Assembly: GCA_945887955.1 (NCBI GenBank)
Contig: CAMCZO010000007.1
Coordinates: 1 to 48,990 of the forward strand
Direction of reading: 5' to 3'
Source: Chitinophaga pinensis
Lineage (GTDB): Bacteria > Bacteroidota > Bacteroidia > B-17B0 > Aurantibacillaceae
DNA length: 48,990 bases
Part shown: positions 47,301 through 48,990 of the stretch, in pieces
Numbering within the stretch: position 1 is the stretch's first letter
Layout: every line of letters starts with the position of its first letter
Notes under the pieces: generated by a model
What the model was told of the DNA's origin: nothing
Database searches by the model: none
What the model saw: the letters and a program-made list of their open reading frames with translations, nothing else
Position numbers and translations under genes: made by a program

Positions 47301-48990
47301 TTCAGTTACAGGATGTGTATCACAAGCGGTTGCAACAAGTAGCTTAATCGTAAATGCAAATCCGATTATCACAGTAAACTCAGGAGCAATTTGTGCAGGA
47401 CAAAACTTCACTATTAATCCAAACGGAGCAAATACCTATACCATACAAGGAGGTAATGCAGTGGTAAGCCCAGCAGGTAACTCTTCTTATACAGTAGCAG
47501 GAACAAGCACGGCAGGATGCGTATCACAAGCCTTTGCAACAAGTAACTTAACAGTTAATCCTAACCCAATAATCACGGTAAACAATGGAGCAATTTGTGT
47601 AGGACAAAACTTCACCATCAATCCAAACGGAGCAAATACCTATACCATACAAGGAGGTAATGCGGTGGTAAGCCCAACAAGCAATGCAAGTTTCACAGTA
47701 TCAGGAACAAGCGCAGCAGGCTGTTTATCACAGGCTTTTGCAACCAGTAATTTAACGGTAAATCCTAACCCAACAATTACGGTAAACAACGGAACGATTT
47801 GTGTAGGACAAAACTTCACCATCAATCCAAACGGAGCAAATACATATACCATACAAGGCGGTAATGCAGTGGTAAGTCCACCGAGTAACACCTCTTTTAC
47901 AGTAATAGGAACAAATTCGGTTACAGGTTGTGTATCACAAGCCTTTGCAACAAGTAGCTTAACGGTTAATCCCAACCCAATAATCACGGTAAACAACGGT
48001 ACGATTTGTGCAGGACAAAACTTCACCATCAATCCAAACGGAGCAAATACCTATACCATACAAGGAGGTAATGCAGTGGTAAGCCCAGTAGGTAACTCTT
48101 CTTATACAGTAGCAGGAACAAGCACTGCAGGTTGCGTATCACAAGCTTTTGCAACAAGCAGTATAACGGTTAATCCATTACCAACAGTTAGTATTAGCAC
48201 TACTGGTGGAGTACCCACAAATAGTTCAGTAGCCATTTGTTATGGAAGTCCGATTACTTTTGTTCCATCTGGTGCAAACACCTATTCGTGGAATGGTCAG
48301 GGCTCTTGGGTTGGATTTTCTCCTACAGTAACAAGCAATTATATTTTTGTTGGACAAAATACATTAACAGGCTGTACCAGTACAAATGCTCCATCTCAAT
48401 TGATTACAGTAAATGCATTGCCTAGTTTAACAATTTCAGCATCTAATTCAATTATTTGTCCTGGATATGCAACAACTTTAAATATATCAGGAGCATCAAA
48501 TTATACTTGGTATCCCGGAGGTTTTACGATTCCTAGTATAATTCAAAATCCAACCATTACAACTACCTATTCAGTTATAGGAATAAATGCAATTTCTGGT
48601 TGTACAAACATGGCCATCAATACGGTTTCTGTATATGGTCTTCCAATATTAACAGCCTCAGCAATTAGTGCGAGTATTTGTATGAATTCTAGCACTACAC
48701 TTTCTGGTTTTGGAGCAAACACATACACCTGGTATCCTGGTGGTATTTCAGGAAATACAATCCAAGTTTCTCCAACAGTACAAACTACTTATACTTTGGC
48801 TGGAACTAATTTAGCTGGTTGTTCTAATACAAATACATCTGCTCAAATCATTTCTGTTATACCATTACCAATTGTAAGTGCCAATGTAAGTAATTCTATC
48901 ATTTGTTTTGGTTCAAGTGTTACATTAAATGGCTCTGGAGCCAATACATATACTTGGTCAGGCAATGTATCAAATGGTGCTTTATTTTCT
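44356..48990 (+). CDS. Giant secreted adhesin-like protein with LamG domain and tandem Ig-like repeats, 3' end outside window
   Basis: The frame is open from the ATG at 44356 for 1545 codons and leaves the window, although no single open frame was listed for it. The start is supported by a signal peptide (MKKKLIKYLIFLTSIFGLIK, ending NAQT). Residues ~25-215 are a non-repetitive N-terminal domain (WLILNISNSGNLGFVFG). An Ig-like unit follows, then a first copy of the main repeat (284-351). Residues ~383-575 are a LamG-like domain (ALNFDGNDDYVETNS, FTIEAWIK, WHHLAVVWD, SMDEVRIWNVPRTQAQI). Residues 726-1272 are eight near-identical repeats, and divergent Ig-like units continue to the edge. Each unit has a cysteine pair (ICxGQ and GCxSQ) that could form a disulphide, as in CHU_C-associated Ig domains. 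A T9SS sorting domain is expected beyond the edge, unseen. Confidence 0.85.
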   Translation, partial: MKKKLIKYLIFLTSIFGLIKVNAQTLIANCINAQTIINNSNIVFQGNPGFGLNSGLNISNPTSNPQLGNGSNSLAAANAGCHLSNAPGPKWLILNISNSGNLGFVFGAPSSPFPQAGLYDWSMWLYSANSCTNIFNNTLPPVSCNYNASSSGGTGMGSVPVGGNVGNYQPSIPVLAGQQYLILLSNYSGITTSVTFTSIGSASLTCQTSSIAASSNSICAGSQLTLQVSNSGSVAVAYSWSNGNIISTSNSVVVSPSVSTNYSVSITTSLGCLGAGSVIAVNVNPNPTISVNNGTICAGQNFTINPNGANTYTIQGGNSVVSPSTNVNYTVVGTSTAGCLSQAFATSNLIVNPIPTSIIVASSNSVCLGSSSTLSVFSSGASNALNFDGNDDYVETNSNITNLNNSDFTIEAWIKTTGIGSGLVVCANSNSAWEAGEKAFYINSGGQPTFVGFGNSYITSLVTATVNNNVWHHLAVVWDWNSGNSGTGKMYVDGLDVTGAVNYAANSGNLGTFKLGRANFFIGEAPNFYNGSMDEVRIWNVPRTQAQIIANKSINIPGNSAGLLAYYQFNETSGITTSDYTGNIITASLTNGPTWQVPSTAPVLSAISSFTWSTGANTSSISISPTLTSNYSVAITSTAGCIGTSNTTTVNVNPLPVISISGSSAICIGQTATLIANGATTYTWSNASTTSSITVSPASSTSYTVAGTSSAGCLSQTFANINLTVNPNPIITVNNGTICVGQNFTINPNGANTYTIQGGSVVVNPPSNAIYTVVGTSTAGCVSQAVATSSLIVNPNPIITVNSGAICAGQNFTINPNGANTYTIQGGNAVVSPPSNTSYTVIGTNTVTGCRSQTFATSNLTVNPIPIITVNNGAICVGQNFTINPNGANTYTIQGGNAVVSPSINASYSVVGTSSSGCLSQAFATSNLTVNPNPTITVNNGTICVGQNFTINPNGANTYTIQGGNAVVSPPSNTSFTVIGTNSVTGCVSQAVATSSLIVNANPIITVNSGAICAGQNFTINPNGANTYTIQGGNAVVSPAGNSSYTVAGTSTAGCVSQAFATSNLTVNPNPIITVNNGAICVGQNFTINPNGANTYTIQGGNAVVSPTSNASFTVSGTSAAGCLSQAFATSNLTVNPNPTITVNNGTICVGQNFTINPNGANTYTIQGGNAVVSPPSNTSFTVIGTNSVTGCVSQAFATSSLTVNPNPIITVNNGTICAGQNFTINPNGANTYTIQGGNAVVSPVGNSSYTVAGTSTAGCVSQAFATSSITVNPLPTVSISTTGGVPTNSSVAICYGSPITFVPSGANTYSWNGQGSWVGFSPTVTSNYIFVGQNTLTGCTSTNAPSQLITVNALPSLTISASNSIICPGYATTLNISGASNYTWYPGGFTIPSIIQNPTITTTYSVIGINAISGCTNMAINTVSVYGLPILTASAISASICMNSSTTLSGFGANTYTWYPGGISGNTIQVSPTVQTTYTLAGTNLAGCSNTNTSAQIISVIPLPIVSANVSNSIICFGSSVTLNGSGANTYTWSGNVSNGALFS
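45205..45408 (+). repeat. Solitary upstream copy of the 204-bp Ig-like repeat
   Basis: This 204-base in-frame copy starts at AAT CCC AAC CCA and carries the same core (ICAGQNFTINPNGANTYTIQ GG) as the array at 46531. It is separated from the array by 1122 bases containing the LamG domain and divergent Ig-like units. Its ending (STAGCLSQAFATSNLIV) resembles the STAGC type of unit. Confidence 0.9.
46531..48171 (+). repeat. Eight tandem 204/207-bp in-frame repeats
   Basis: Units start at 46531, 46735, 46942, 47146, 47353, 47557, 47761 and 47968. Five are 204 bases (68 residues) and three are 207 (69 residues); the extra codon is a Thr/Ser-Val-Thr-Gly variant before the second cysteine (TNSVTGC versus STAGC). 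The middle of each unit is nearly invariant, while the segment after VVSP and the tail vary. Differences among units are mostly at third codon positions. Confidence 0.95.

Noticed and set aside
47229..48032. Long minus-strand open frames (60 and 130 codons) inside the repeat array
   Set aside because: They are antisense shadows of the tandem repeats; they repeat with the same period and lack independent start or domain evidence.
46531..48171. CRISPR array
   Set aside because: The repeats are in-frame coding units of about 68 residues without unique spacers.

Overview
The window is chromosomal DNA of a strongly AT-rich member of the Bacteroidota, probably a Flavobacteriia-like lineage, though the genus cannot be read from the sequence. 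The evidence is several type IX secretion (T9SS) cargo proteins with type A C-terminal sorting domains, one with a gliding-motility-associated type B C-terminus, two PorP/SprF proteins, a PorE-like OmpA/TPR protein, a CCDC81-HU/SPOR protein, a Bacteroidota-type PurF, a short AtpC next to AtpD, and promoters of the Bacteroidota type (TTTG-N19-TANNTTTG).

Layout. 1-1458: 5' part of purF on the minus strand. 1612-6610: a plus-strand surface module with a lamin-tail/CotH type B T9SS cargo, a PorP/SprF protein and a DUF4340 protein. 6682-10105: dnaN, AMP nucleosidase and meaB, with a stand-alone HsdR-N-domain gene between them on the minus strand. 10183-13618 (minus): a T9SS type A propeller/PKD protein, ribF, and a secreted leucine-rich-repeat protein coupled to ribF by an ATGA overlap. 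13752-17226: atpD-atpC with a promoter and a clear terminator, an orphan PhoR-like histidine kinase and a small acidic protein. 17248-20087: a putative outer-membrane protein (minus) and recG (plus). 20288-25095: PorP/SprF, PorE-like protein and a GlmU-family nucleotidyltransferase. 25106-30211 (minus): a giant coiled-coil ZapA companion, zapA, a directional terminator, rny and a secreted cyclophilin.

30212-32938 looks accessory: two gene-free stretches (582 and 373 bases) flank a coupled VWA-like/FISUMP gene pair. 32939-40225 (minus) carries a CCDC81-HU/SPOR protein, an RND/MMPL transporter, a flavoprotein whose complete N-terminus has no canonical start codon, fructose-6-phosphate aldolase and an Ig-like T9SS cargo. 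40382-44133 is a tight plus-strand run of a T9SS subtilase, MFS transporter, CoA-binding protein and ElaA-like acetyltransferase. From 44356 to the right edge runs the open 5' part of a giant secreted adhesin-like protein (1545 codons in view) with a LamG domain and eight near-identical 204/207-bp tandem Ig-like repeats.

The secretion genes form one theme: PorP/SprF and PorE-like proteins are known T9SS components, and at least six window genes look like their cargo. The housekeeping genes (purF, dnaN, atpDC, recG, rny, zapA, ribF) are interleaved with them. I see no rRNA, tRNA, CRISPR array, insertion sequence, phage or classical defence locus. The most notable items are the expanded coiled-coil partner of ZapA, the VWA/FISUMP pair, the missing start codon of the flavoprotein, and the repeat array with its 615-bp higher-order period.
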